Origin: Gallibacter pasteurianus_A
GTDB taxonomy: Bacteria; Bacillota; Clostridia; Peptostreptococcales; Anaerovoracaceae
Direction: 5' to 3'
NCBI GenBank assembly: GCA_963596005.1
Contig: CAVBJF010000002.1
Location: 1 to 64,000, forward strand
DNA: 64,000 bases
Below are positions 7,978-16,566 of this stretch, in pieces. The position numbers and the translations under genes were made by a program. Position 1 is the first letter of the stretch, and each line of letters starts with the position of its first letter. Below the pieces are notes generated by a model. That model saw only the letters and a list, made by a program, of their open reading frames with translations, did no database searches and was not told the origin of the DNA.

Positions 7978-9711
7978 ATGAAGCTTTCAAGGATGAACCT
8001 AAAAACATTGAGAGAAGTACCAAATGAGGCGGTTCTTTCGAGTCACATATTACTGCTCAGAAGCGGTATGATACGAAAACTCGTCTCAGGAGTTTATGGA
8101 TATATGCCGATGGGACTTAGAGTTCTCAAAAAGGTAGAAAACATAGTGCGAGAGGAAATGGATGCCATAGGTGGACAGGAAATCCTCATGAGCGCAATAC
8201 AGCCGGCGGAGCTGTGGCAAGAGTCGGGTAGATGGTTTGCGTACGGCCCCGAAATGTGGAGAGTAAAGGATAGACATGGCAGAGAATTTTGCCTTGGACC
8301 AACGCATGAAGAAATCTTTACAGATATAATCAGAAATGACATATCATCATATAGGCAGCTTCCTCAGTATCTATATCAGATACAGACAAAATACAGAGAT
8401 GAGGCGAGACCGCGCTTTGGTCTTATGAGGTCAAGGGAATTCATAATGAAGGACGCATATTCTTTTGATAAGGATCAAGAGGGACTAGATAAAAGCTACG
8501 AGGATATGTACGGCGCATACGAAAAAATATTTACAAGGTGCGGACTAAACTTCCGTGCGGTAGAAGCAGACACGGGAGCAATAGGCGGCAACGGCAGTCA
8601 TGAATTTACGGCAATCGCAGAGGCAGGCGAAAGCGAGATAGCATATTGCGAAAAATGCGAGATGGCGGCGACAGTTGAAAAGGCGGCGGTGAAGGATGCC
8701 GAGCCACAAAACGATGTTGAGATGCTACCACTTGAGAAAAAGCATACGCCGGGGACATCTACGATAGAGGCAGTTGCTGACTTTTTAGAACTTGATAAAA
8801 AACAGACAATCAAAGCGCTTTTGTTTGTGACATATGACGACGATTTAAATGAGGCAGGCTATGTAGCTGCATTTGTCAGAGGCGACAGAGAGTTAAATGA
8901 GGTCAAGCTTGCAAATGCACTCGGTATACCGGAGCATGCGATCGAGTTTGCGGATGAGCATGAAATGAGCGAAAAAACAGGTTGTGTAGGAGGATTTACA
9001 GGGCCTATGGGTCTGCACGACTGTATAATTGTTGTAGACAGCGAGCTTCCTGGGCTCAAAAACTTGTGTGCCGGTGCATGCGAAAAGGACTATCATTATA
9101 TAAATATGAACTACGGTAGAGATTATAAAGGAGATATCGTAGCTGACATCAAAAATCTGCTCGAGGGAGATCCTTGCCCTGTTTGCGGTGCCCCTGTAAA
9201 ACATGCAAGAGGTATCGAGGTGGGGCAGGTGTTTAAGCTTGGTACAAAGTATTCTGAACCGATGAAAGCATATTATAAGGACGAAAACCAGCAGGAAAAG
9301 CCGATTTGCATGGGTTCGTACGGGGTTGGAGTTTCAAGGACAATTGCGGCAATTGTTGAGCAAAATCACGATGAAAACGGCATTATATGGCCTATTTCAG
9401 TTGCTCCGTATCATGTAATTATAAGTATAGTAAAAACGGATGACGAGATACAAGCAAAGGTTGCAGAGGATATTTACCAGAAGCTACAAAAGGCCGGAGT
9501 TGAGGTATTGCTTGACGATAGAGACGAAAGAGCAGGTGTTAAATTTAAGGATGCTGACCTGCTTGGAATTCCTGTTAGAATAACGGTAGGCAGAGGCGCA
9601 AAGGACGGTATCGTCGAATACAAATTGAGGATGCAAGACGAAAAAAGCGAGCTTACCGCTGATGAAGCGATATCATCTGTGATCGGGGAAATCTCAAAGG
9701 TGCTTAAATAA
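7978..9711 (+). CDS. proS: Prolyl-tRNA synthetase (bacterial type, with editing domain)
   Basis: ProS charges tRNA-Pro with proline. The 577-residue protein has class II core motifs (GVYGYMPMGLRVL near the N terminus, motif 2 in YRDEARPRFGLMRSREF, motif 3 in GSYGVGVSRTIAA). A YbaK-like editing insertion lies at about 235-400 between motifs 2 and 3, and a C-terminal anticodon-binding domain follows. Its length agrees with the long prokaryotic type. It lies 23 bp after ispDF with AGAGG before the ATG, so it is probably cotranscribed. No T-box is seen in front of it. Confidence 0.97.
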   Translation: MKLSRMNLKTLREVPNEAVLSSHILLLRSGMIRKLVSGVYGYMPMGLRVLKKVENIVREEMDAIGGQEILMSAIQPAELWQESGRWFAYGPEMWRVKDRHGREFCLGPTHEEIFTDIIRNDISSYRQLPQYLYQIQTKYRDEARPRFGLMRSREFIMKDAYSFDKDQEGLDKSYEDMYGAYEKIFTRCGLNFRAVEADTGAIGGNGSHEFTAIAEAGESEIAYCEKCEMAATVEKAAVKDAEPQNDVEMLPLEKKHTPGTSTIEAVADFLELDKKQTIKALLFVTYDDDLNEAGYVAAFVRGDRELNEVKLANALGIPEHAIEFADEHEMSEKTGCVGGFTGPMGLHDCIIVVDSELPGLKNLCAGACEKDYHYINMNYGRDYKGDIVADIKNLLEGDPCPVCGAPVKHARGIEVGQVFKLGTKYSEPMKAYYKDENQQEKPICMGSYGVGVSRTIAAIVEQNHDENGIIWPISVAPYHVIISIVKTDDEIQAKVAEDIYQKLQKAGVEVLLDDRDERAGVKFKDADLLGIPVRITVGRGAKDGIVEYKLRMQDEKSELTADEAISSVIGEISKVLK

Positions 9712-9729
9712 AAAGGAAAGCGAGGAAAT

Positions 9730-10335
9730 ATGCAATTTATTTCTATTATGGAAATTATAGGAACAATTGCATTTGCCGTAACCGGCGCTCTTGTGGCGAT
9801 TGAAAAAGATTTGGATTATTACGGCATTTGTTTTCTTGCGGTCATTACAGCGGTTGGCGGAGGTATACTCAGAGATATTGTTATAAACAGGGATTTGCCA
9901 TTGGCGCTTGAAGATCCTGTATATGTGGCGGTAAGCCTTGTAACAGCATTTTTAGTAATCATTTTTTACAAAAAATTGCTTTATATGGATAGAATTATAA
10001 CCTTATGTGATGCGATAGGGCTTGCGGCATTTACGGCAATAGGAAGTATAGCTGCGACAAATAACGGACATGACAGTATATTTGTCATCTTAGCGCTTGC
10101 TATGCTCACAGGCACCGGTGGCGGTGCGATAAGGGACATATGCGCAGGGCGTATTCCTTTTGTATTTGAAAAAGAAATTTATGCAGTTGCTTCGCTTATA
10201 GGTGGCGCCTTATATGCGATATCAATTAAATATACAAGCATGGAAATATCGATGTATATAAGCTTTGCAATAACCTTCATAGTTAGGATGGTAAGTGTGA
10301 AAATGGATATACATCTTGGCAAGGTAAAAAAATAA
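9730..10335 (+). CDS. TRIC-like cation channel family membrane protein (UPF0126/YadS type)
   Basis: This 201-residue integral membrane protein consists of two homologous halves of three membrane segments each. Both carry the family signature: GGGILRDIV near residue 50 and GGGAIRDIC near residue 135. Bacterial members resemble TRIC potassium channels in structure; the physiological substrate here is unknown. Its stop codon overlaps the next start (TAATG), so it is translationally coupled to the chromate-transporter pair. Confidence 0.88.
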   Translation: MQFISIMEIIGTIAFAVTGALVAIEKDLDYYGICFLAVITAVGGGILRDIVINRDLPLALEDPVYVAVSLVTAFLVIIFYKKLLYMDRIITLCDAIGLAAFTAIGSIAATNNGHDSIFVILALAMLTGTGGGAIRDICAGRIPFVFEKEIYAVASLIGGALYAISIKYTSMEISMYISFAITFIVRMVSVKMDIHLGKVKK

Positions 10336-10895
10336 TGAAACAAAAAAGTAAGCCGTCATTTTTTGAGCTGTTTTGGGAATTTTTTAAAATAGGTCTTTTT
10401 ACAATCGGAGGCGGAATTGTTATGATTCCGCTTATTTCCAGAATAGTTGTAGAAGATAAAAAGTGGATTACGGAAGGAGAAATGTTAGATTGCGTGGCAC
10501 TTAGCCAGGCACTGCCCGGAGTTATAGCGATAAACTCCGCTTCTTTTATAGGCTATAAAAAACGTGGTGTCAAAGGTGGTATCATGGCGACGATCGGAGT
10601 GATCCTTCCGTCATTTTTGATAATCTTAGCACTTGCAAACATATTAAATGTCGTAAATGAAAATGAGTATGTGCAAGGTGCAATGGTCGGCATAAAAGCA
10701 TGCGTAACAGGCCTTGTACTTGTTGTGACATATAACATCAGCAAAAAAATGCTTCATACTGTGGTGCAGTGGGTTATCGCAGCACTGGCATTTGTGGCAG
10801 TTGTATTCTTTAATATAAATGCGATAATCGTCGTTATTGTAGGCGGACTTTTTGGAATAGTATATTTTAACAAGAGGAGGGAAGAAAATGATTAG
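10335..10895 (+). CDS. chrA1: Chromate transporter family protein, N-terminal-type half (CHR pair, gene 1)
   Basis: This is a 186-residue short-chain CHR protein with the family start FFKIGLFTIGGG and the conserved LSQALPGVIAINSA segment. Short-chain CHR proteins come as adjacent pairs that together correspond to a full-length ChrA (chromate efflux). In organisms without chromate exposure the natural substrate is unclear, so the name reflects family only. It overlaps the preceding gene by 1 bp and the partner by 8 bp. Confidence 0.88.
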   Translation: MKQKSKPSFFELFWEFFKIGLFTIGGGIVMIPLISRIVVEDKKWITEGEMLDCVALSQALPGVIAINSASFIGYKKRGVKGGIMATIGVILPSFLIILALANILNVVNENEYVQGAMVGIKACVTGLVLVVTYNISKKMLHTVVQWVIAALAFVAVVFFNINAIIVVIVGGLFGIVYFNKRREEND

Positions 10896-11409
10896 CTCTA
10901 TTTTGCTCCTCTTTGGTATATTTTTTAAAATAGGTGCATTTAGCTTCGGTGGCGGACTTGCGATGTTACCGATAATATTTCAGACGATTTCGGACTATGG
11001 ATTTATGACAGCAGGTGAATTTGCGAACCTCGTTGCGATAAGCCAGGTAACGCCGGGCCCTGTTGTAGTAAACGCCGCTACGTATGTGGGATTTCAGCTA
11101 TATGGGCTTTGGGGAGCTTTTGCGGCTACTCTCGGGGTGAGCATACCTGCGTTGGTAGTAACCATTTTAGCAGCTAAGTTTTTAGATAAATTCAAGACAA
11201 ATCGTATTGTTGTGGGGCTGACAGCAGGTATAAAACCTGCGACTATAGGTTTGATTGCGGCAGGGCTTATCTTTCTTGGAAAAGAGATACCGATCGCAGT
11301 TGCGCCGATTATGATATTTGCAGTTACAATTTTTCTGTCGGGCAAGCTCAAGGTCAACCCGATATTGATAACGATGATTATGGCTATCACAGGTGCGTTG
11401 ATATGCTGA
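10888..11409 (+). CDS. chrA2: Chromate transporter family protein, C-terminal-type half (CHR pair, gene 2)
   Basis: This is the 173-residue partner of the preceding gene. It shows the same CHR signature (FFKIGAFSFGGGLAMLP and AISQVTPGPVVVNAATYVG) and about five hydrophobic segments. The GAGGGAAGAAA ribosome binding site lies inside the end of the upstream gene. The two half proteins probably form an antiparallel heterodimer in the membrane, as inferred for other short-chain CHR pairs. Confidence 0.88.
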   Translation: MISSILLLFGIFFKIGAFSFGGGLAMLPIIFQTISDYGFMTAGEFANLVAISQVTPGPVVVNAATYVGFQLYGLWGAFAATLGVSIPALVVTILAAKFLDKFKTNRIVVGLTAGIKPATIGLIAAGLIFLGKEIPIAVAPIMIFAVTIFLSGKLKVNPILITMIMAITGALIC

Positions 11410-11437
11410 TTACAAAAAAATAAAAGAAAGGAGACAT

Positions 11438-11947
11438 GTGGCAATCAAAAAAACGCCGCATAAAAAACAAATGAAAACATTTACAATAGAAATGCAAAAC
11501 GGGGATGTTATAAAGGGAACGCTTTACGAGGATAAAGCTCCGATTACCGTTAAAAATTTTGAAAAGCTTGCAAAAGAAGGCTTTTATGACGGTCTGAAGT
11601 TTCATAGAGTTATACCGGGATTTATGATTCAGGGGGGTTGTCCGCTCGGTAATGGTACAGGCGGCCCGGGCTATAGCATAGAAGGAGAATTTGCATTAAA
11701 CGGACATGAAAATGATTTAAAGCATACTCGAGGAGTTCTTTCTATGGCAAGAGCGATGGATCCAAACTCGGCAGGCTCGCAATTTTTTATTATGGTCGAG
11801 GATGCTCCGCATCTTGACGGCCAGTATGCTTCATTTGGAATGGTTACAGAGGGTATAGAAGCCGCAGATAAGATAGTTGCGGTTGCAAGAGATGCAATGG
11901 ATTGCCCGTTTGAGGATCAGATTATAAAGACGATAAAAGTAGTATAA
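11438..11947 (+). CDS. ppiB: Cyclophilin-type peptidyl-prolyl cis-trans isomerase
   Basis: This enzyme catalyses cis-trans isomerisation of peptidyl-proline bonds. No signal peptide is visible, so it is cytoplasmic. The 169-residue product has the catalytic segment FHRVIPGFMIQGG, the GSQFFI strand and LDGQYASFG. The start is GTG 11438, with AAAGGAG five bases upstream; an internal ATG at 11471 (MKTFTIEM) matches the usual family N terminus and is an alternative. A hairpin terminator follows. Confidence 0.95.
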   Translation: MAIKKTPHKKQMKTFTIEMQNGDVIKGTLYEDKAPITVKNFEKLAKEGFYDGLKFHRVIPGFMIQGGCPLGNGTGGPGYSIEGEFALNGHENDLKHTRGVLSMARAMDPNSAGSQFFIMVEDAPHLDGQYASFGMVTEGIEAADKIVAVARDAMDCPFEDQIIKTIKVV

Positions 11948-11956
11948 TGTTACTGT

Positions 11957-12003
11957 AAGCATGTGCGGTAGTTTATCTACCGCAACAGTGCTTATATTTT
12001 TTT
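11957..12003 (+). terminator. Intrinsic terminator after the cyclophilin gene
   Basis: GCGGTAG/CTACCGC with loop TTTAT is extended by AAGCA/TGCTT across an internal loop and followed by ATATTTTTTT. It overlaps the last codons of the convergent SEC-C gene. Confidence 0.8.
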
Positions 12004-12467
12004 CCGCTACCGCAAGGGCAAGGCTCGTTTCTGCCGATTTTTTTATCTTTTACGATAGTTCGTGAACGCCTATATGCAGTAGCTATTTCTTTCCTCTTTT
12101 CAAGATCGAGTACATCATCCCATTCTTCAAGAGAATATAGGTGGCCGGCATCTGCCTTGAGCATATTGAAAAATAGCTTTTCAAAGTCTATATCCATAGA
12201 GATGTTCGAATCAGGTTGAAGCTTGTCGAGATCGAGCTCCTTTTCTATGCTTGTCTGTATGCCATCGATAAAACCCATAAATATGACAGGACGTACATCA
12301 TACTGCTCTGCAAGCTCCGAAATAACGCCTTCAAAATGAGTTTTCTTATTTGCTAAAATGTCTTGATAAATTTTAATCTCGGCATCGCTATATTCTGTCC
12401 AAAAATTATCAACGGTTTCCTTTGTTTGGCTTTCTGCAAGATCTCGCCATTCTTTATACAATCCCAT
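11973..12467 (-). CDS. SEC-C motif protein of unknown function
   Basis: This 164-residue soluble protein ends in a canonical SEC-C zinc-binding motif (NEPCPCGSGKKYKHCCGR), the metal site found at the C terminus of SecA and of many unrelated proteins. The rest is largely helical and I do not recognise it. Its ATG overlaps the homoserine dehydrogenase stop (TAATG on the minus strand), with an AGGAGC site inside that gene, so the two are translationally coupled. A role in protein quality control or in the threonine pathway would be a guess. Confidence 0.82.
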   Translation of the reverse strand: MGLYKEWRDLAESQTKETVDNFWTEYSDAEIKIYQDILANKKTHFEGVISELAEQYDVRPVIFMGFIDGIQTSIEKELDLDKLQPDSNISMDIDFEKLFFNMLKADAGHLYSLEEWDDVLDLEKRKEIATAYRRSRTIVKDKKIGRNEPCPCGSGKKYKHCCGR

Positions 12468-13447
12468 TATTTGCTCCTTTCAACTGCTGCCTTTGCCACT
12501 GTTATTATATCTCCCATTACCGCACTACCTGTCGGAAGCGGACCTGCGCCTTTGCCGTAAAACATAAGCTCGCCGACAGCGTTACCGTTTACAAATACGG
12601 CATTAAACTCATTTGAAACAGAAGCAAGCGGATGAGTGTTTGGCAATTTCATAGGCTTTACGCTGTATGAAAGCTTACCGTCCTTATAGCTTGCCGAGCC
12701 TATTAGCTTTATCTTACAGTTTTCCTTTGCTGCGGCGTCTATGTTGGCTTTTGTAATCTTGCTTATGCCCTCTGTTGGTATATCGTCAGGGTGTACTGTC
12801 TTGCCAAATGCAAGAGACATGATTATAGAAAGCTTATTTGCTGCGTCTATACCCTCGACATCGGCTGTCGGATCAGCCTCCGCAAAGCCCTTTGCCTGAG
12901 CATCTTTTAGGACGTCGTCATATGCTAGACCAAATTCGGTCATCTGAGTAAGGATATAATTTGTAGTACCGTTTAAAATACCTAGAATTTCTGTAAATTT
13001 ATTTCCTGTCAAAACAGTTGTCAGTGCGTTTAGGATAGGAATACCGCCTGCGACGCACGCTTCAAGCTTTAACTCTACATTGTTTGCCTTTGCGACATCT
13101 GCTAATTTTTGGTAATCTGAAGCAACCGCAGCTTTATTTGCTGTTACGACATGTTTACCGTTCTCAAGAGCTGTGAGCATATATGTAAATGCAGGTTCAA
13201 CACCGCCGAGAACTTCAACGACGATATCTATATCAGGATTTTTGATTATATCGTCAGGATTTTCTGTAAAAAGTGAGCCATCAACCTTTACAGGTCGAGC
13301 CTTGCTTTTATCACGCACCAATATTTTCGTAATTTCAAGTGAAGCACCAACCTGCTTTTGGATATGCTCTTTATTCATATCCAAAATCTGATAAGTGCCG
13401 CTGCCTACATTACCGAAGCCTAAAAGACCGATTTTTATAGTTTTCAT
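12467..13447 (-). CDS. hom: Homoserine dehydrogenase, short form without ACT domain
   Basis: This enzyme reduces aspartate semialdehyde to homoserine with NAD(P)H, the branch point to threonine and methionine. The N-terminal Rossmann motif GFGNVGSG is followed by the catalytic domain with GGIPIL, NGTTNYIL and the DPTADVEGIDAANKL segment. The protein is 326 residues and stops right after the catalytic domain, whereas many bacterial enzymes have about 430 residues with a C-terminal regulatory ACT domain. Feedback control by threonine through that domain should be absent. AAAGGAG lies 7 bases before the ATG. thrB, thrC and lysC are not in the window. Confidence 0.93.
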   Translation of the reverse strand: MKTIKIGLLGFGNVGSGTYQILDMNKEHIQKQVGASLEITKILVRDKSKARPVKVDGSLFTENPDDIIKNPDIDIVVEVLGGVEPAFTYMLTALENGKHVVTANKAAVASDYQKLADVAKANNVELKLEACVAGGIPILNALTTVLTGNKFTEILGILNGTTNYILTQMTEFGLAYDDVLKDAQAKGFAEADPTADVEGIDAANKLSIIMSLAFGKTVHPDDIPTEGISKITKANIDAAAKENCKIKLIGSASYKDGKLSYSVKPMKLPNTHPLASVSNEFNAVFVNGNAVGELMFYGKGAGPLPTGSAVMGDIITVAKAAVERSK

Positions 13448-13492
13448 CGCAATTACTCCTTTGGAATATTAAATCTTTGTTTTATTTATACG

Positions 13493-13522
13493 ATTATATA
13501 GTAAAAAACTTAATTTGTCTTT
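13493..13522 (-). promoter_or_regulatory. Probable promoter of hom with adjacent inverted repeat
   Basis: On the minus strand AAGACA is followed after 18 bases by TATAAT (13493-13498). An inverted repeat TAGAAAT-N5-ATTTCTA (13522-13540) abuts the -35 element and may be an operator. The assignment rests on sequence alone. Confidence 0.35.
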
Positions 13523-13585
13523 AGAAATATGAGATTTCTATAGTGAATATAGCATTTCAACTTTAGTTTATGAGCAGAACCGTGC

Positions 13586-13614
13586 TTGACCCAAACCGTA
13601 AAAAAGGGTATACT
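13586..13614 (+). promoter_or_regulatory. Sigma-A promoter of the valS T-box leader
   Basis: TTGACC (13586-13591) is separated by exactly 17 bases from TATACT (13609-13614). Transcription should start near 13621. This is the likely origin of the valS-to-miaB transcription run. Confidence 0.75.
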
Positions 13615-13620
13615 TATTGC

Positions 13621-13855
13621 AATAATTTCATAGGGCGTAGAAAAAGAGGAGTAAAAAAACAGCACCTAAAAGAGAATGGAAATCGTGGCTGGAAGTTTCC
13701 AAGGAAAGGCGTTTTTTGAAGGTTGCTTTGGAGCCCCAAAACAAATGAGTGCCAAGAGCTTTTGCGTTGTAGTCAGCAAGCTTACAGGCTTTTGGAATAA
13801 AGGTGGTACCGCGGAAATTTATCCGTCCTTTAAGTAGGGCGGATTTTTATTTTTA
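13621..13855 (+). promoter_or_regulatory. T-box leader (tRNA-sensing riboswitch) of valS
   Basis: The 430-bp gap between hom and valS holds a T-box. The T-box sequence AAAGGTGGTACCGCGG is at 13799-13814, and the terminator arm pair ATCCGTCCT/AGGGCGGAT with a T run follows. Uncharged tRNA-Val would pair with the T-box, form the antiterminator and allow valS transcription. Stem I would begin shortly after the transcription start (GAGGAGTA near 13640). The specifier is probably one of two adjacent valine codons, GTA (13769-13771) or GTC (13772-13774). Confidence 0.88.
13821..13852 (+). terminator. Regulated terminator of the valS T-box
   Basis: The stem ATCCGTCCT/AGGGCGGAT has one G-U pair and is followed by TTTTTATTTTT. 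It excludes the antiterminator pairing with the T-box sequence. Confidence 0.8.
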
Positions 13856-13878
13856 GAGTATAAGTTAGGAGGTAAAAA

Positions 13879-16566
13879 ATGGATAAAAATTTAGCAAAAA
13901 CATATAATCCCCATGATTTTGAAGACAGAATTTATAAGGAATGGGAGGCAAAAGGTGCGTTTCATGCGCACATAGATGAAAACAAAAAACCATTTACAAT
14001 AATCATGCCTCCGCCAAATATCACCGGACAGCTTCACATGGGACACGCTCTCGACCAGACTTTGCAGGACATATTGATCAGGTACAAGAGAATGCAGGGA
14101 TATAGCAGTCTTTGGATTCCAGGCTCTGACCATGCTTCGATCGCAACGGAGGTAAAGGTTGTCGAAAGACTCAGAGAAGAGGAAGGTGTCGAAAAAGAGG
14201 ATCTCGGAAGAGAAGCTTTCTTAGAGAAGGTTTGGCAATGGAAAGAAGAATTCGGCGGCAAGATAACAGAGCAGTGTCGTAAGCTCGGAGATTCGTGCGA
14301 TTGGGAGCGTGAACGCTTTACGATGGATGAGGTTTGTAGCAAAGCGGTAAGGGAATTTTTTGTCAGACTATATGAAAAGGATTTGATATATAAAGGTACA
14401 AGACTCATAAACTGGTGTCCTATTTGTGGTACATCTCTTTCTGATGCAGAGGTAGAGCATGAGGAGAAAAATGGCAAATATTGGTACTTTAGATACCCCG
14501 GCGTGGATGGCACAGATGGTATTATCGTTGCGACATCAAGGCCGGAAACGATGTTTGCAGATGTAGCAATCGCAGTAAATCCTAAAGACGAAAGATATAA
14601 GGATCTGATAGGCACTGAGGTTTTTGTACCGCTGACCGACAGAAAGATCCCAATTATCGCAGACGATTATCCTGATATGGAAAAAGGCACAGGAGCTGTT
14701 AAGATAACACCTGCAGCCGATCATAATGATTTTGAAGTGGGCGAGAGGCACAATCTTGATATGCCTGCCTGTATGAATCTTGATGCGACTATGAACGAGC
14801 GAGCAGGCAAGTATGAGGGAATGGACAGATACGAATGTCGCAAGGCTTGGGTAAAGGAGCTTGACGAGGCAGGATATCTTGTAAAAACAGAGGATATTAC
14901 GATACCTGTAGGCACATGTTATAGATGTCATAATGAGGTAGAGCCTATGCTTTCGGACCAGTGGTTTGTAGCTATGAAAAAATTAGCAGAGCCTGCAATA
15001 AAGGCCGCAAAGGACGGCGAGCTCACACATGTGCCGGCAAGATTTGAAAAAATTTACCTTCATTGGCTTGAAAATATCAAGGACTGGTGCATTTCAAGAC
15101 AGCTTTGGTGGGGACACAGGATACCTGCATATTACTGTGAGGAGTGCGGCCATGTCGAGGTAAGCAAACAAGATGTTATTAAATGCCCTAAATGCGGTAG
15201 CAGTAGGATAAAGCAGGATGAAGATGTACTAGACACTTGGTTTTCATCAGCTTTGTGGCCTTTTTCAACTTTAGGTTGGCCTGAAGAGACGCCGGACTAT
15301 AAATATTTTTATCCGACAGATGTCCTCGTTACAGGATACGACATCATATTTTTCTGGGTAGTCAGAATGGTATTTTCCGCACTCGAGATGACAGGCGAGG
15401 TACCGTTTAAATATGTGTATCTTCATGGGCTTGTTCGAGATGAGCAGGGCAGAAAGATGAGTAAATCGCTTGGCAATGGCATAAATCCGCTTGATGTCAT
15501 AGACGAGATGGGAGCAGATGCACTTAGATTTATGCTGATATCAGGCATTACCCCCGGAAATGACACAAGATATATACCAAAGAAGCTTGAAGCTGCGAGA
15601 AATTTTGCAAACAAGCTATGGAACGCTTCAAGGTTTGTAATAATGAACCTCAAGGATGAAAACGGTGAATTCCTACCACTTGAAGGCGATGAAAGCAAAT
15701 GGAGAAGTGAAGATAAGTGGATCGTTTCAAAGGCAAACGAAACGGCGGATTATATGACGCAGGCGATGGACAACTTCGACCTTTCGCTTGCACAGCAAAA
15801 AATATATGATCTTATCTGGAATGAGTACTGCGACTGGTATATAGAAATCGTAAAGGGTAGGCTTTACGGCGATGATGAGGCGGACAAAAAGGTAGCTCGA
15901 TTTGTGCTTGTAAAGGTGCTGCTCGATATGCTAAAGATGCTTCATCCGTTTATGCCATTTATTACAGAGGAGATTTACACTTATCTGCCGAAGCTATCTG
16001 AGGCTGTCGAGGAGAAGGATGAGCCCGATTTCATAATGCTAAAGGCATTCCCTACATTTAATCCTGCATACACCTTTGATGAGGAGGTTAAAGAGATAGA
16101 GCTTGCTATGGAAGCAATAAAGGCGATAAGAAATATCAGAGCCGAGGCGGAAGCAGCACCGTCAAAGAAATTGTCTGCGGTATTTGTGGTTGACAATGAT
16201 ATGTTGAATCTCGTTAAAAAATGCGAACGATATATAGGGCAGCTTGCGAATATTGAAAGAATGCAATTTACAACAGATAAAAACGATGTGCCGGAAGAAG
16301 TTATGTCAACAGTTATAAACGGTGTGGAAATCCATATCCCACTTGCAGAGCTTGTAGATTTTGCGGCAGAAGCACAGAGACTTGCAAAAGAAAAGGAAAA
16401 GCTTACAAATGAAGTAGCGCGTTGCGAAAAGATGCTTTCAAATCCGGGCTTCGTTAGCAAGGCACCAGAGAAGAAAATAGCAGAGGAAAAGGAAAAACTT
16501 GCAAACTACAAGGAGATGCTTGCAAAGGTTACAGAAAGATTGCAAGCGGTGGAGAAAAAAATATGA
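13879..16566 (+). CDS. valS: Valyl-tRNA synthetase
   Basis: ValS charges tRNA-Val and edits mischarged threonine. The 895-residue class I enzyme has the HIGH-type motif (PNITGQLHMGHALD, about 40-53), a CP1 editing domain (TSRPETMFAD), zinc-type cysteine pairs (CEECGH and CPKCGS), KMSKS in GRKMSKSLGN, an anticodon-binding domain and a C-terminal coiled-coil arm from about 830. AGGAGG lies 6 bases before the ATG. The T-box leader supports the identity. The stop overlaps folC (ATGA). Confidence 0.98.
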   Translation: MDKNLAKTYNPHDFEDRIYKEWEAKGAFHAHIDENKKPFTIIMPPPNITGQLHMGHALDQTLQDILIRYKRMQGYSSLWIPGSDHASIATEVKVVERLREEEGVEKEDLGREAFLEKVWQWKEEFGGKITEQCRKLGDSCDWERERFTMDEVCSKAVREFFVRLYEKDLIYKGTRLINWCPICGTSLSDAEVEHEEKNGKYWYFRYPGVDGTDGIIVATSRPETMFADVAIAVNPKDERYKDLIGTEVFVPLTDRKIPIIADDYPDMEKGTGAVKITPAADHNDFEVGERHNLDMPACMNLDATMNERAGKYEGMDRYECRKAWVKELDEAGYLVKTEDITIPVGTCYRCHNEVEPMLSDQWFVAMKKLAEPAIKAAKDGELTHVPARFEKIYLHWLENIKDWCISRQLWWGHRIPAYYCEECGHVEVSKQDVIKCPKCGSSRIKQDEDVLDTWFSSALWPFSTLGWPEETPDYKYFYPTDVLVTGYDIIFFWVVRMVFSALEMTGEVPFKYVYLHGLVRDEQGRKMSKSLGNGINPLDVIDEMGADALRFMLISGITPGNDTRYIPKKLEAARNFANKLWNASRFVIMNLKDENGEFLPLEGDESKWRSEDKWIVSKANETADYMTQAMDNFDLSLAQQKIYDLIWNEYCDWYIEIVKGRLYGDDEADKKVARFVLVKVLLDMLKMLHPFMPFITEEIYTYLPKLSEAVEEKDEPDFIMLKAFPTFNPAYTFDEEVKEIELAMEAIKAIRNIRAEAEAAPSKKLSAVFVVDNDMLNLVKKCERYIGQLANIERMQFTTDKNDVPEEVMSTVINGVEIHIPLAELVDFAAEAQRLAKEKEKLTNEVARCEKMLSNPGFVSKAPEKKIAEEKEKLANYKEMLAKVTERLQAVEKKI

